35,234 bases of DNA from Methylotenera sp. (GTDB lineage Bacteria > Pseudomonadota > Gammaproteobacteria > Burkholderiales > Methylophilaceae): the NCBI GenBank assembly GCA_023259635.1, contig JALRGX010000138.1:1-35234 (forward strand), read 5' to 3'. Below the pieces are notes generated by a model, which ran no database searches, was not told the DNA's origin, and worked only from the letters and a program-made list of their open reading frames with translations. Made by a program: the position numbers and the translations under genes. Of the stretch, positions 8,328 through 17,296 are shown piece after piece; positions within the stretch are counted from its first letter, which is position 1; every line of letters begins with the position of its first letter.

Positions 8328-8344
8328 TGCTAGAATATTGGTTA
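8328..8344 (+). promoter_or_regulatory. Extended -10 promoter of uvrD
   Basis: TGCTAGAAT (TG at 8328-8329, TAGAAT at 8331-8336) is an extended -10 element with no good -35. The predicted start of transcription (8342-8344) falls on the uvrD ATG at 8344, which would give a leaderless or nearly leaderless mRNA. Confidence 0.45.
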
Positions 8345-10590
8345 TGAACAGCCAAGTGCAACAAAACCAAGTGCAACAAACTCAATCACAGGATCCGCTA
8401 CTCGCAGGGCTCAATAATAAACAGCTGGAAGCAGTCACCCTGCCACAGCAATCGGCATTAATCCTGGCTGGGGCCGGTAGTGGAAAAACTCGCGTACTAA
8501 CCGCACGCATCGCCTGGCTGATTCAAACCGGACAAGTTTCCCCCAGTGGTCTGCTCGCAGTCACCTTTACCAATAAAGCCGCAAAAGAGATGCTCACCCG
8601 CATTACGGCATCCCTGCCGATCAATACACGTGGCATGTGGGTTGGCACCTTTCACGGCTTATGTAACCGTTTACTTCGTGCGCACCACCGCGAGGCCGGT
8701 CTGCCGGTAAGTTTCCAGATTCTGGATACTGCCGACCAGCTATCCGCGATCAAACGCCTGATGAAACAGATGAATGTGGATGATGAAAAATTCCCGCCCA
8801 AACAGGTGCAGGGTTATATCAACAGTTGCAAGGAGGAAGGGCTGCGTGCACATTCAGTAGATGCTTATGATGCACACTCACAAAGACTGCGCGAGATTTT
8901 TGAAGAATATGACAAACAATGTCAGCGCGAAGGTGTTGCCGACTTTGCTGAATTGCTGCTGCGCTGCTACGAACTGCTGGAACGTGACACCAATATCCGC
9001 CAGCACTACCAGAACCGATTCAAATATATATTAGTGGATGAGTTTCAAGATACCAACCGTCTGCAATACCTTTGGCTGAAACTGCTGGCCGGCCAAAGTA
9101 AGGATGGTGGGCATAACTGCATGTTTGCAGTGGGTGATGACGACCAGTCCATCTACGGTTTCCGTGGTGCCCGTGTAGGCAATATGCGCGATTTCGAGAG
9201 TGATTTTCACATCCAGCACGTAGTCAAACTGGAAGAAAACTACCGTTCCCACAGCAATATCCTGAACGCCGCCAATGCGATTATTTCGCATAACAAAAAC
9301 CGCCTGGGCAAGAACCTGTGGACATCCGCCGGTGCCGGTGAGCCGATACGCGTTTATCAGGCTTATAACGATAATGACGAAGCGCAGTTTATCGTCGATG
9401 AAATCAAGATGCTGCATGCAGAAGGCATGGCGCTGGGTGATATTGCCCTGCTCTATCGTTCGAATGCACAATCGCGCGTGCTGGAACATGCACTATTTTC
9501 GGCCAATCTGCCCTACAGGGTTTACGGTGGCCTGCGCTTTTTTGAACGTGCAGAAATCAAACATGCGCTCGCTTACATGCGTTTAATTGCCAACGCCAAT
9601 GATGACACCGCCCTGTTACGTGTGATTAATTTCCCTGCACGCGGTATCGGTGCGCGTAGCCTGGAACAGTTACAGGAATCTGCACGCGCTGAGAACTGCA
9701 GCTTGTGGCAGGCAGCGATTAATAAAGTGGGTAATGGTAAAGCCGGGACTAAAGGCCTTGATGGCTTTGTGGCCCTGATCCGGCAAATGGTCGACGAAGC
9801 CTATGGCATTACATTGGCTGAATTGACAGAACTTGCCACAACCTTATCTGGCTTGAAATCACATTACCAGAACGAAAAAGAAGGTGAAGACCGCATTGCC
9901 AACCTGGAAGAACTGGTGACTGCTGCGGTAGCCTTTACCAATCAGGATTTTGGCAACCACAACAATGTAGATGGCGAAACCGAACAGGATTTACTGACAC
10001 AGTTTCTGAGCCATGCCAGCCTCGAAGCCGGTGAGCATCAGGCCGACGTCGGACGCGAAGCGCTGCAACTTATGACTGTGCATGCTTCTAAAGGCCTGGA
10101 ATTCAAGGCTGTGTTCATCAGCGGCCTGGAAGAAGGCCTGTTCCCGCACGAGCAAAGCACTTATGAAGCGAACGGCCTGGAAGAAGAGCGCCGCCTGATG
10201 TATGTTGCAGTCACACGTGCCAGACAGCGCCTGTATATCAGTCATGCACAAAGCCGCATGCTGCATGGCCAGGTACGCTACGGCATCCCGTCACGCTTCC
10301 TGGATGAGATTCCCGATGAACTGCTCAAGCACCTGAATAGCAAACCAGTAACAAAATCCGGCAGCAATTACGATTACAACCAACTGCCGGCAGTGATGGG
10401 CAAACAAAGCCGCGAACAGAAAAACGCCATGCCCTGGAAAATCGGCCAACAGGTAGCGCATAACAAATTCGGCAACGGCGTTGTAGTGAGTTACGAAGGC
10501 AATGCCAATGATATGCGAGTGCAGGTGAATTTCGGTCGCGAAGGTTTAAAATGGCTGGCGCTAGAGTTTGTCAAACTGACGCCTATTTGA
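8344..10590 (+). CDS. uvrD: DNA helicase II, UvrD
   Basis: SF1A 3'-5' DNA helicase for nucleotide excision and mismatch repair. All motifs are present: LNNKQLEAV (Q motif), AGAGSGKT (Walker A, residues 42-49), TFTNKAAKEM (Ia), VDEFQDT (II), GDDDQSIYGFRGA (III), LEENYRS (IV), TVHASKGLEFKAVFI (V) and EERRLMYVAVTRAR (VI). The C-terminal Tudor-like RNA-polymerase-binding segment is KFGNGVVVSYEG. The length is 748 residues (E. coli 720). An in-frame TTG at 8317 would add nine residues. I prefer ATG 8344 because the promoter -10 overlaps the TTG-initiated part and the N-terminal helicase core begins well after. It stands alone. Confidence 0.96.
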   Translation: MNSQVQQNQVQQTQSQDPLLAGLNNKQLEAVTLPQQSALILAGAGSGKTRVLTARIAWLIQTGQVSPSGLLAVTFTNKAAKEMLTRITASLPINTRGMWVGTFHGLCNRLLRAHHREAGLPVSFQILDTADQLSAIKRLMKQMNVDDEKFPPKQVQGYINSCKEEGLRAHSVDAYDAHSQRLREIFEEYDKQCQREGVADFAELLLRCYELLERDTNIRQHYQNRFKYILVDEFQDTNRLQYLWLKLLAGQSKDGGHNCMFAVGDDDQSIYGFRGARVGNMRDFESDFHIQHVVKLEENYRSHSNILNAANAIISHNKNRLGKNLWTSAGAGEPIRVYQAYNDNDEAQFIVDEIKMLHAEGMALGDIALLYRSNAQSRVLEHALFSANLPYRVYGGLRFFERAEIKHALAYMRLIANANDDTALLRVINFPARGIGARSLEQLQESARAENCSLWQAAINKVGNGKAGTKGLDGFVALIRQMVDEAYGITLAELTELATTLSGLKSHYQNEKEGEDRIANLEELVTAAVAFTNQDFGNHNNVDGETEQDLLTQFLSHASLEAGEHQADVGREALQLMTVHASKGLEFKAVFISGLEEGLFPHEQSTYEANGLEEERRLMYVAVTRARQRLYISHAQSRMLHGQVRYGIPSRFLDEIPDELLKHLNSKPVTKSGSNYDYNQLPAVMGKQSREQKNAMPWKIGQQVAHNKFGNGVVVSYEGNANDMRVQVNFGREGLKWLALEFVKLTPI

Positions 10591-10668
10591 TTTTTAGTTT
10601 TTTCTTCCAGCACAGATAAACGTGGATAAACACAGAAGATTACATACTCAGTTGGTTTTAAGTCCCCT

Positions 10669-10798
10669 GCTGCCACGCCTGTCTTGAGCAGATTGAATGG
10701 GGGATTTCGGCAATCGGCTATTTGACTGCTGAAAGCAGGAGTTTCCGATTGCCGCCCATTCAAACAAGCAAGGCAGGTAAATAGTGGCAGGCGGCAGC
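10669..10798. repeat. 130-bp nested imperfect palindrome
   Basis: Outer arms GCTGCCacGCCTG (10669-10681) and CAGGCGGCAGC (10788-10798). Inner arms TTGAATGGG (10693-10701) and CCCATTCAA (10755-10763), then GGCAATCGG with CCGATTGCC (10745-10753). The apex contains CTGCTgaaAGCAG. The nested pairing along most of the length suggests a MITE-like or BIME-like element. Confidence 0.65.
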
Positions 10799-10804
10799 TT
10801 TTCA

Positions 10805-10861
10805 CAACCTCTCTTAGTGCGTTAGCACTTAGCGAGGTTGGGGATACCCCTTGCGGGTATT
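10805..10861. terminator. Tandem hairpins, possible uvrD terminator
   Basis: CAACCTC..AGTGC gtta GCACT..GAGGTTG (10805-10840) followed directly by GATACCC cttgc GGGTATTC (10843-10862) and a short T-rich run. It could end uvrD transcription, though it is more than 200 bases from the stop codon. Confidence 0.35.
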
Positions 10862-11012
10862 CTTTGACATCTTTCTTTTGGCCCCAAGGTCACTGCAAAG
10901 CAGCGGGCACTTGGCGGACATACCCTTTACGGGCATGGCTAAACAAAAGAAAAGTGTTCGCCAGTCGGGCGAAACCGACAAAGTAAAATCTATTAAAAAT
11001 TCAGTTAGTAAA

Positions 11013-11765
11013 TTAAAGATCAGGGGATGTCGGAACAGTCGACTCAATGCTAAACACATCAGCATAGCTACTGTATAAACTGGTCATCATCACAGGCACA
11101 ACTATAATCAAACCCAAACCAAACGGAATAATCGCGATAATCAGCAGCAGCATAAAAACAAGGCCATAAAGCAAAAATGGCAGCATATTTTTCAGGCATG
11201 CGGAAAAACTCAATTTCATGGCATCTACAGCCCTTAAATTATGCAAACCTGCCAATACCGGCGCAAACCAGTATGCCATCAAAACCGGCATCATCAACAT
11301 CAATGCGATCAGCATGGGCATCAACATGCCATCAGCCTGCTCAGCGCTTAAATCCTTCCCGGCCAGCAACAGCTCTATGGTTTCTTTATCCAGCGCCATT
11401 ACCACAATTACAGCAACAAACAGCAGGCTCACCATATAAATGCCGCCTAAAGTAATCAGCTGTGACGTATTGTGCTTAAACCCCTCGAACAGATGATTAA
11501 TTTCCAAGTCCTGTCCTTTGATCAAGGCCTGGCATCCCCACATCATGCCCGCTGCAAACACTGGAGCTAATAACGTACTCAACACTGAACCAATCACCGG
11601 CAACATTGAAACTGGAATCATGATTGCCAGGTAAATCACGAGCAGAATAATCCACATAGCAGGGTTGGCTTTAAATAAATTAAAGCCTTTCAAAATCCAG
11701 GTCCAGGCATTGCCAATCGGCACCTGCTTAATGGTTAGCATTTTAATTTCCAGGTTTTCTGCCAT
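11013..11765 (-). CDS. BPSS1780-type integral membrane protein
   Basis: Polytopic inner-membrane protein of the betaproteobacterial BPSS1780-like family, function unknown. After a short N-terminus with VPIGNAWTWILKGFNLFKAN, about six hydrophobic segments follow: near residues 38-58, 60-75, 108-125, 150-170, 195-215 and 215-235. A GxxxG-free, Met-rich stretch MLMPMLIALMLMMPVLM marks the middle. The start may be ATG 11765 (MAENLEIKM) or ATG 11741 (MLTIKQV); the conserved region begins at the second, which has GGAA nine bases upstream. It lies 40 bases downstream of thrB on the same strand, so the two are likely co-transcribed. The family name is from memory of its N-terminal pattern. Confidence 0.8.
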   Translation of the reverse strand: MAENLEIKMLTIKQVPIGNAWTWILKGFNLFKANPAMWIILLVIYLAIMIPVSMLPVIGSVLSTLLAPVFAAGMMWGCQALIKGQDLEINHLFEGFKHNTSQLITLGGIYMVSLLFVAVIVVMALDKETIELLLAGKDLSAEQADGMLMPMLIALMLMMPVLMAYWFAPVLAGLHNLRAVDAMKLSFSACLKNMLPFLLYGLVFMLLLIIAIIPFGLGLIIVVPVMMTSLYSSYADVFSIESTVPTSPDL

Positions 11766-11805
11766 GATATCTGTCTTTCATTATCAGCCGACTTTGACGC
11801 CAGTA

Positions 11806-12747
11806 TCAGCGCTGTTTTATGCGTAGTTTCAATATATTTTTAAAATGATCAGGATCTTTTGCATGTATTAATTCACCATCTTGCGGGTAAATCTTGTCAT
11901 ACAGGCGCGACAGCCAGAACCGCAGCGCTGCAATACGCAGCATGCTATTCCATGCTGCCTGCTCCGCCTCGGTTAACGGTCGGATAACCTGATAAGCATC
12001 CAGCATCGCTTTTACTCTTGCATCATCCAATGAGCCGTCAGCCTGTACGCACCAGTCATTCACCGCAACAGCCAGATCATATGCCAGCAAATCATTGCAG
12101 GCATAGTAGAAATCAATGAGGCCACCGATTTTATCGCCATCAAATAACACATTGTCACGGAACAAATCCGCATGAATGATGCCTTTAGGCAAGTTTGATG
12201 TATTCAAACCGGATTGAAATACCAAAGTGTCTTTTAACAACTGCTGATCATCCGGCGCCATGTACGGCATGACCTGTTCAGCAGTTTTTATGCGCCAATC
12301 AGCGTCTCGCGGATTACGATGCGGCTTGCCTGTCACCCGCTCAATAAATGACTGGCCTGCAATATGCATTTTTGCCAGCACCGCACCAACTTCTGCACAT
12401 TGTTTGACGTTAGGCACCTCAATATCACGTCCGCTCAAACAGCTTATCAGCACCGCTGGCTTGCCATTCAGCATGTGCAAGCTAACGCCGGCCTTATTTG
12501 CAATGGGCTGTGGACACGGCACCCCATGTGCCGAGAGATGGCTCATGAGATCAATAAAGTACGGCAGCTCATCCATTGCATTGTGCTCAAACAAAGTGAG
12601 CACATACTTATCCTGCGTGGTAGTAACGAAATAGTTGGTATTGGTAATGCCTGAAGAAATACCTTTCAGTTCAACAACTTCGCCAATCGTATAACCTTGA
12701 AGCCAGGCTTGTAATTCCTGAATACTAACTGAGGTAAAAACAGACAT
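11806..12747 (-). CDS. thrB: Homoserine kinase ThrB (choline-kinase-like type)
   Basis: Phosphorylates L-homoserine with ATP in threonine synthesis. This is the aminoglycoside-phosphotransferase-fold form common in beta- and some gammaproteobacteria and not the GHMP form of E. coli. The glycine-rich N-lobe GISSGITNTNYFV starts near residue 29. The catalytic loop is HADLFRDNVLFDG near 193, the metal motif GLIDFYYACND near 209, and the C-terminal RFWLSRLYD near 280. Length 313 is typical. DUF2782 and polA nearby reproduce the usual betaproteobacterial neighbourhood. Confidence 0.94.
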   Translation of the reverse strand: MSVFTSVSIQELQAWLQGYTIGEVVELKGISSGITNTNYFVTTTQDKYVLTLFEHNAMDELPYFIDLMSHLSAHGVPCPQPIANKAGVSLHMLNGKPAVLISCLSGRDIEVPNVKQCAEVGAVLAKMHIAGQSFIERVTGKPHRNPRDADWRIKTAEQVMPYMAPDDQQLLKDTLVFQSGLNTSNLPKGIIHADLFRDNVLFDGDKIGGLIDFYYACNDLLAYDLAVAVNDWCVQADGSLDDARVKAMLDAYQVIRPLTEAEQAAWNSMLRIAALRFWLSRLYDKIYPQDGELIHAKDPDHFKNILKLRIKQR

Positions 12748-12820
12748 AAATTTAATATTTAACTAATAATTTAAGATAACTGGGAATTTAAAAAGTAAAA
12801 GTCAACCGCTATTAAATAAT

Positions 12821-12844
12821 TAAAGAGGGCAACAGCCCTCTTTA
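12821..12844 (-). terminator. Hairpin between DUF2782 gene and thrB
   Basis: TAAAGAGGGC aaca GCCCTCTTTA followed on the minus strand by ATTATTTAAT. It would end or attenuate the DUF2782 transcript before thrB. Confidence 0.65.
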
Positions 12845-12873
12845 ATTTAGCCTGACAATTTAACACATGGTTT

Positions 12874-13224
12874 CTAAAACCTGAAAATCGTCCATTTAGG
12901 AATCACTAAAGGGGGATTGGGGCCATCATTGGTCCAGCCACCATCCTGATCTTCTTTATGCAGATAATAAGGCACTCCATTAGCCGGTGTAACTTTCAGC
13001 ATATAAAGCTGGCCATTGAGACGGTATTCTTCAACCGTTTCCCCATCGTCTTTTTTAATAATGGTAACTTCAGGCTCGTCCGGGTCCGCCTCTGAACCAA
13101 GCGTCGGTGGCGGTATATCCTCGAGCGGTTGCAAATCTGCAGGCGCCTCTTTTCCGTGAACAATAAAAGGCATCAGCACCAGTCCGATTAATAATGCACC
13201 TAACGCTTTATGATTTTTAAACAT
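12874..13224 (-). CDS. DUF2782 periplasmic protein
   Basis: Small exported protein of unknown function, 116 residues. The N-terminus has a classical signal peptide (MFKNHKALGALLIGLVLMPF, cleavage probably after IVHG). A Pro-rich acidic linker follows (EDIPPPTLGSEADPDEPEVT), then the conserved DUF2782 part with TVEEYRLNGQLYMLKVTP, VPYYLHKEDQDG and a C-terminal PKWTIFRF. The family is known from its fixed position next to thrB and polA in betaproteobacteria, which is the arrangement seen here. It acts in the periplasm or on the inner membrane, role unknown. Confidence 0.88.
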   Translation of the reverse strand: MFKNHKALGALLIGLVLMPFIVHGKEAPADLQPLEDIPPPTLGSEADPDEPEVTIIKKDDGETVEEYRLNGQLYMLKVTPANGVPYYLHKEDQDGGWTNDGPNPPLVIPKWTIFRF

Positions 13225-13283
13225 ACGCTGAACACCTATCCTTAAGGGTGATTTATTATGTGAGCGCTTTTATAAATGCAGAA

Positions 13284-13383
13284 TTTGGGATGCAGTGCAA
13301 GACGCACGGAACGCAGGAGCCGAGGTAGTATGCAATATACAGCAAGGTTCCGAGTACAGCGCAACGCAGCAATGCTGTCCAAA
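13284..13383. repeat. Dispersed imperfect palindrome, copy 3 (inverted)
   Basis: Bounded by TTTGG (13284-13288) and CCAAA (13379-13383), the same ends as copy 1. On the minus strand it carries GCTGCGTTGC, the core of copies 1 and 2. Pairing extends weakly outside the ends. It lies between the DUF2782 gene and the LOG gene. Confidence 0.65.
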
Positions 13384-13448
13384 GTATGTTTTTATAGAAG
13401 TGCCCTATCGAATATTCTATCAAATATAACGCAATATAACGCTTTTCT

Positions 13449-14177
13449 TTACAAATAAAGCTGGATGCGTTCTTCTTCTACAGACAGCTTGAAGCCTCTA
13501 GTTTCATAATGCTTGAATATCGCTGCCACAATCATTTCCGGCTCGTCAATAATCTGGATCAGGTCCAGATCCTCCGTTGAAATCATGGCCTCGTTGATCA
13601 ACGTAGTCTTAACCCAGTCAATCAAGCCGCGCCAGAACGGTTCACACACCAGGATAATCGGCATTTTTAATGTTTTTCCGGTTTGCACCAGCGTAATGCA
13701 TTCCATCAGTTCATCCAGCGTACCAAAGCCTCCGGGCAACACCACATAGGCGCTGGCGTTTTTCACGAACATGACCTTGCGCATAAAAAAGTGCTTAAAG
13801 TTCTGGCTGACATCCTGATAGGGGTTGCTGGTTTGCTCATGCGGCAGCTCAATATTCAGGCCCACACTCGGTGAATAGCCGGCAAAGGCACCTTTATTGG
13901 CAGCTTCCATGATACCCGGACCGCCACCAGAGATTACGCTAAACCCGGCATCAGACAGCATACGCGCAATTTTTTCGGTGAGTTCATAATATGGGGTGCC
14001 GGGCTTGATGCGCGCCCCGCCAAAGATAGAAACTGCCGGCGTAATTTCTTTCAAGCGCTCCGTGGCGCTTACAAATTCCGCCATAATCTCGAAAGCTTGC
14101 CATGAAGCATGGCCGCTCTGCTGAATATCTCTCGCATCAGACAGGCTGCTTTTAGGAATTTTCTTATCAACTGACAT
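13449..14177 (-). CDS. LOG family protein (TIGR00730, Rossmann fold)
   Basis: Lysine-decarboxylase-like LOG protein, a nucleoside 5'-monophosphate phosphoribohydrolase that in studied members releases base from (cytokinin) nucleotides. Diagnostic motifs are SVISGGGPGIMEAANKGAFA (near residue 91) and VVLPGGFGTLDELMECIT (near 152). The long form, about 242 residues, has an N-terminal extension with the FGGARIKPGTPYYE strand. ATG 14177 (MSVDKK) is chosen; an in-frame TTG nine bases upstream has no support. It is divergent from polA. Whether bacterial members outside plant associates make cytokinin is unknown, so no specific product is claimed. Confidence 0.9.
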   Translation of the reverse strand: MSVDKKIPKSSLSDARDIQQSGHASWQAFEIMAEFVSATERLKEITPAVSIFGGARIKPGTPYYELTEKIARMLSDAGFSVISGGGPGIMEAANKGAFAGYSPSVGLNIELPHEQTSNPYQDVSQNFKHFFMRKVMFVKNASAYVVLPGGFGTLDELMECITLVQTGKTLKMPIILVCEPFWRGLIDWVKTTLINEAMISTEDLDLIQIIDEPEMIVAAIFKHYETRGFKLSVEEERIQLYL

Positions 14178-14362
14178 AGTGACCAACCTTCATAGGATTT
14201 TTACAAAACCTCCATCTATTACGCCCAGATGTTTTATTATGTTAGCAATTAAAAAACTGTTGGCAACAACAAATTGCAACTATTTGCCGGTACGCATTTG
14301 CCAAAACCGGGACACGCTGAAATTCCAGCCTGTCATCTACGCTCTAAAATTTGGATTTTTAC

Positions 14363-17140
14363 ATGAAAACATTGTTATTAGTGGATGGCTCATCGTACCT
14401 TTACCGCGCCTTTCACGCCATGCCCGATTTAAGAAACCACCTGAATGAACCAACCGGGGCTATTCAGGGTGTACTTAACATGTTGCGCCGCTTGCATAAG
14501 GATTACCCCGCAGACTACAGTGCCTGCGTTTTTGATGCCAAAGGCAAAACCTTCCGCGATGACATTTACCCTGAATACAAGGCAAACCGCGCCTCGATGC
14601 CGGATGACCTGCGCAGCCAGGTAGCCCCTTTGCATGAGGCCATCAAAGCAATGGGCTGGCCGCTGATTGTTGAAGAGGGTGTAGAGGCTGATGATGTAAT
14701 CGGCGCACTGGCAAAACAGGCGGAACGCGAAGGCATGCGTGTGATTATTTCCACGGGCGACAAAGATATTTCGCAGCTGGTCAATGAGCACATTACCATC
14801 GTCAACACCATGCCCAATGCTTTCAGGAAAGGCGATGAAAAACTCGACGTTGCCGGCGTAGAAGAAAAATTCGGCATCCCGCCGAGCCTGATTGTTGATT
14901 ACCTGATTCTGATTGGCGACACCTCTGACAACGTACCCGGCGTAGAAAAAGTTGGCCCCAAAACCGCTGTCAAATGGCTTAAACAATACGGCTCTCTGGA
15001 CAATATCATTGCCAACGCCGACAAAATCACCGGCGTTGTCGGTGAAAACCTGCGTAAAGCCCTACCTTGGCTCCCCACTGCACGTGAACTGATTACAATT
15101 CGCTGCGATGTTGGTATTCAGGAGAACCTGAGCGATCTCGCACCACAATTACCCGATAAAGCTAAACTGGCAGAGCTGTTCGACCACTTCGACTTCAAAT
15201 CCTGGAAGCGCGAGCTGGAAAACATGCCTGATGACAAGCCAGGCTCGACAACAGCTACTGCATCCAAACCACCAGCAACCACTGACATGTTCAGCGCTGG
15301 CAAGCTTGGTGCCAATACCTATGTTGCCAGCAACTCTCGCAATTACGAAACCATTCTCAGCCCTGCGCAGCTGGATATCTGGCTGAATAAAATCAGCACC
15401 GCAGAACTGGTATGTTTTGATACTGAAACCACCTCGCTGGACCCGATGCGGGCAAAACTGGTAGGCATGTCATTCAGCGCAGAGGCTGGCAGCGCGGCAT
15501 ATTTACCACTCATGCATGACTATTTTGATGCCCCGCAACAACTTGATTTCGATGAAACGCTCGCCAGAATCAAACCCGTGCTGGAAAATCCTGCCATCAA
15601 GAAAGTGGGCCAGAATCTCAAATATGACCAGCACGTACTGGCGAATCATGGCATTGCATTAAATGGCATCGCCCACGACACGCTACTGCAATCCTATGTG
15701 TTTGAATCACATAAATCACACGGCATGGATGCCCTCAGCGAGCGCCACTTGGGCATTAAAACTATCACTTTCGAGGAAGTTGCCGGCAAAGGTGCAAAAC
15801 AGGTAAGCTTCAACCAAGTCACGGTAGAAGCCGCGGCGGAATATGCAGCTGAAGATGCCGACATCACTTTGCAGCTGCATCAGGCCATGTACCCGCAGAT
15901 CGAAGCCGATGCCAAGCTGAACTATATTTACAGCCAGATTGAAATGCCGGTATCGGACATTTTATTTACCATTGAGCGCAATGGCGTGCTCATAGATTCT
16001 GCCATGCTCAATACGCAAAGCAATGAAATCGGCATGAAGCTGGTCGCACTGGAAAACCAGGCCTATGAACTGGCCGGGCAGCCATTTAATTTAAGTTCCC
16101 CCAAGCAACTGCAGGAAATTCTGTTTGGCAAGCTCGGTATCAAGCCGCTCAAAAAAACACCAAGCGGTACACCTTCTACAGACGAAGATGTACTGCAGGA
16201 GCTGGCACTGGACTACCCGCTGCCTAAAGTATTACTGGAATACCGCGGCTTGGCAAAACTCAAGTCCACCTACACCGACAAACTGCCACGCATGATCAAC
16301 CCGGCCACCGGGCGTGTGCATACCAGCTACAATCAGGCAGTTGCCATCACTGGCCGTCTTGCCAGTTCTGACCCCAACCTGCAGAACATCCCGGTACGTT
16401 CGACAGAGGGGCGCCGTATCCGTGAGGCATTTATTGCCCCCAAAGGCAGCGTGATTGTTTCAGCCGACTACTCACAGATCGAGCTGCGCATCATGGCTCA
16501 CCTTTCACAGGACAAAGGCATGCTCGATGCGTTTGCCAACAACGAAGACATTCACCGCGCCACTGCCGCCGAAATTTTTGGCGTAGAGCGTGAGAATGTA
16601 GACAACGAGCAGCGCCGCTATGCCAAGGTCATCAACTTTGGGCTTATATACGGCATGAGTGCTTTCGGCCTCGCACAGAACCTCAATATTGAACGCAGTG
16701 CTGCACAAAGCTATATTGAACGCTACTTTGCACGTTACCCCGGCGTACGTGAATACATGAACAACACGCGCGAAATCGCCAAGCAAAAAGGCTACGTTGA
16801 AACCTATTTTGGCCGCAGGTTGTGGGTGCCGGAAATCAACAGTGCCAATGGCATGCGCCGCGCCGGTGCAGAGCGCGCTGCGATTAATGCCCCGATGCAG
16901 GGCACGGCCGCAGACTTGATCAAACTCGCGATGATTGCCGTAAATAAATGGCTTAAGGATGAAAAACTGCAAAGCAAGCTGGTCATGCAAGTACACGATG
17001 AGCTGGTGCTGGAAGTACCTGAAAGCGAGCTGGATCGGGTAAAAACAATGCTGCCTAAACTAATGCAAGACGTAGCAAAGCTCGATGTACCGCTACTGGC
17101 GGAAGTCGGTATTGGCAGCAATTGGGAAGCAGCGCATTAA
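14363..17140 (+). CDS. polA: DNA polymerase I
   Basis: Repair and Okazaki-fragment polymerase with three activities, 925 residues (E. coli 928). Residues 1-290: 5'-nuclease with LLVDGSSYLYRAFHA and GDTSDNVPGVEKVGPKTA. Residues about 330-520: 3'-5' exonuclease with Exo I CFDTETTSLD near 350, Exo II LKYDQHVL and Exo III YAAEDADITL, so proofreading residues are intact. Residues about 520-925: polymerase with motif A DYSQIELRIMAHL near 702, motif B RRYAKVINFGLIYG and motif C QVHDELVLEVP near 876. ATG 14363 (MKTLLLVDG) is preferred over TTG 14351. It is followed by the mntA-hepT pair with no clear terminator between. Confidence 0.98.
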   Translation: MKTLLLVDGSSYLYRAFHAMPDLRNHLNEPTGAIQGVLNMLRRLHKDYPADYSACVFDAKGKTFRDDIYPEYKANRASMPDDLRSQVAPLHEAIKAMGWPLIVEEGVEADDVIGALAKQAEREGMRVIISTGDKDISQLVNEHITIVNTMPNAFRKGDEKLDVAGVEEKFGIPPSLIVDYLILIGDTSDNVPGVEKVGPKTAVKWLKQYGSLDNIIANADKITGVVGENLRKALPWLPTARELITIRCDVGIQENLSDLAPQLPDKAKLAELFDHFDFKSWKRELENMPDDKPGSTTATASKPPATTDMFSAGKLGANTYVASNSRNYETILSPAQLDIWLNKISTAELVCFDTETTSLDPMRAKLVGMSFSAEAGSAAYLPLMHDYFDAPQQLDFDETLARIKPVLENPAIKKVGQNLKYDQHVLANHGIALNGIAHDTLLQSYVFESHKSHGMDALSERHLGIKTITFEEVAGKGAKQVSFNQVTVEAAAEYAAEDADITLQLHQAMYPQIEADAKLNYIYSQIEMPVSDILFTIERNGVLIDSAMLNTQSNEIGMKLVALENQAYELAGQPFNLSSPKQLQEILFGKLGIKPLKKTPSGTPSTDEDVLQELALDYPLPKVLLEYRGLAKLKSTYTDKLPRMINPATGRVHTSYNQAVAITGRLASSDPNLQNIPVRSTEGRRIREAFIAPKGSVIVSADYSQIELRIMAHLSQDKGMLDAFANNEDIHRATAAEIFGVERENVDNEQRRYAKVINFGLIYGMSAFGLAQNLNIERSAAQSYIERYFARYPGVREYMNNTREIAKQKGYVETYFGRRLWVPEINSANGMRRAGAERAAINAPMQGTAADLIKLAMIAVNKWLKDEKLQSKLVMQVHDELVLEVPESELDRVKTMLPKLMQDVAKLDVPLLAEVGIGSNWEAAH

Positions 17141-17296
17141 TATAAAGCAAGGCATTGTATCTTCATTTTTTACAAAAGAAGCAGAGCAAACACAATTAAG
17201 AATTAGAAACAGAATGACTCAACGATTCAGCTGAGTGACTTGAACCTTACTCGAAATAACTGGCTCAATGAATTATAACTTTGCTAAACTACGCCC

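Larger units (their letters stand above)
7833..8343. other. Gene-free interval before uvrD with structured RNA
   Basis: About 510 bases with no convincing ORF. It contains the ybfF terminator, a plus-strand promoter candidate, a block of nested hairpins read best as a minus-strand sRNA, and the uvrD promoter; each is listed separately. At 8221-8237 the minus strand also carries AGGGAGG followed by ATAAATA and an ATG that is directly followed by TAA, a start-stop pair of unclear meaning. Confidence 0.6.
10591..11012. other. Gene-free interval packed with inverted repeats
   Basis: About 420 bases between the convergent uvrD and the BPSS1780-like gene. No ORF here is convincing. It holds a 130-bp cruciform-like palindrome, two compact hairpins and a block bounded by CTTTCTTTTG (10871-10880) and CAAAAGAAAAG (10944-10954), followed by TTCGCC agtcg GGCGAA (10957-10973). 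The last block resembles degenerate intergenic repeats seen in other proteobacteria. Confidence 0.55.

Noticed and set aside
3670-10590. Gabija-like system (OLD nuclease GajA plus UvrD-like helicase GajB)
   Set aside because: The UvrD here is the housekeeping protein with its Tudor-like tail, nearly 3 kb away with fklB and ybfF between, so it is not a GajB partner.
10829-11078. Short ORFs on both strands before the BPSS1780-like gene
   Set aside because: They translate hairpins and degenerate repeats; no ribosome-binding site and no protein-like pattern.
13225-13283. A second CIRCE-like or LexA-like operator before the DUF2782 gene
   Set aside because: Only a short CACC..GGTG hairpin is present, without operator consensus.
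14429-14986. A long minus-strand ORF inside polA
   Set aside because: An antisense shadow of an unmistakable polA coding region.
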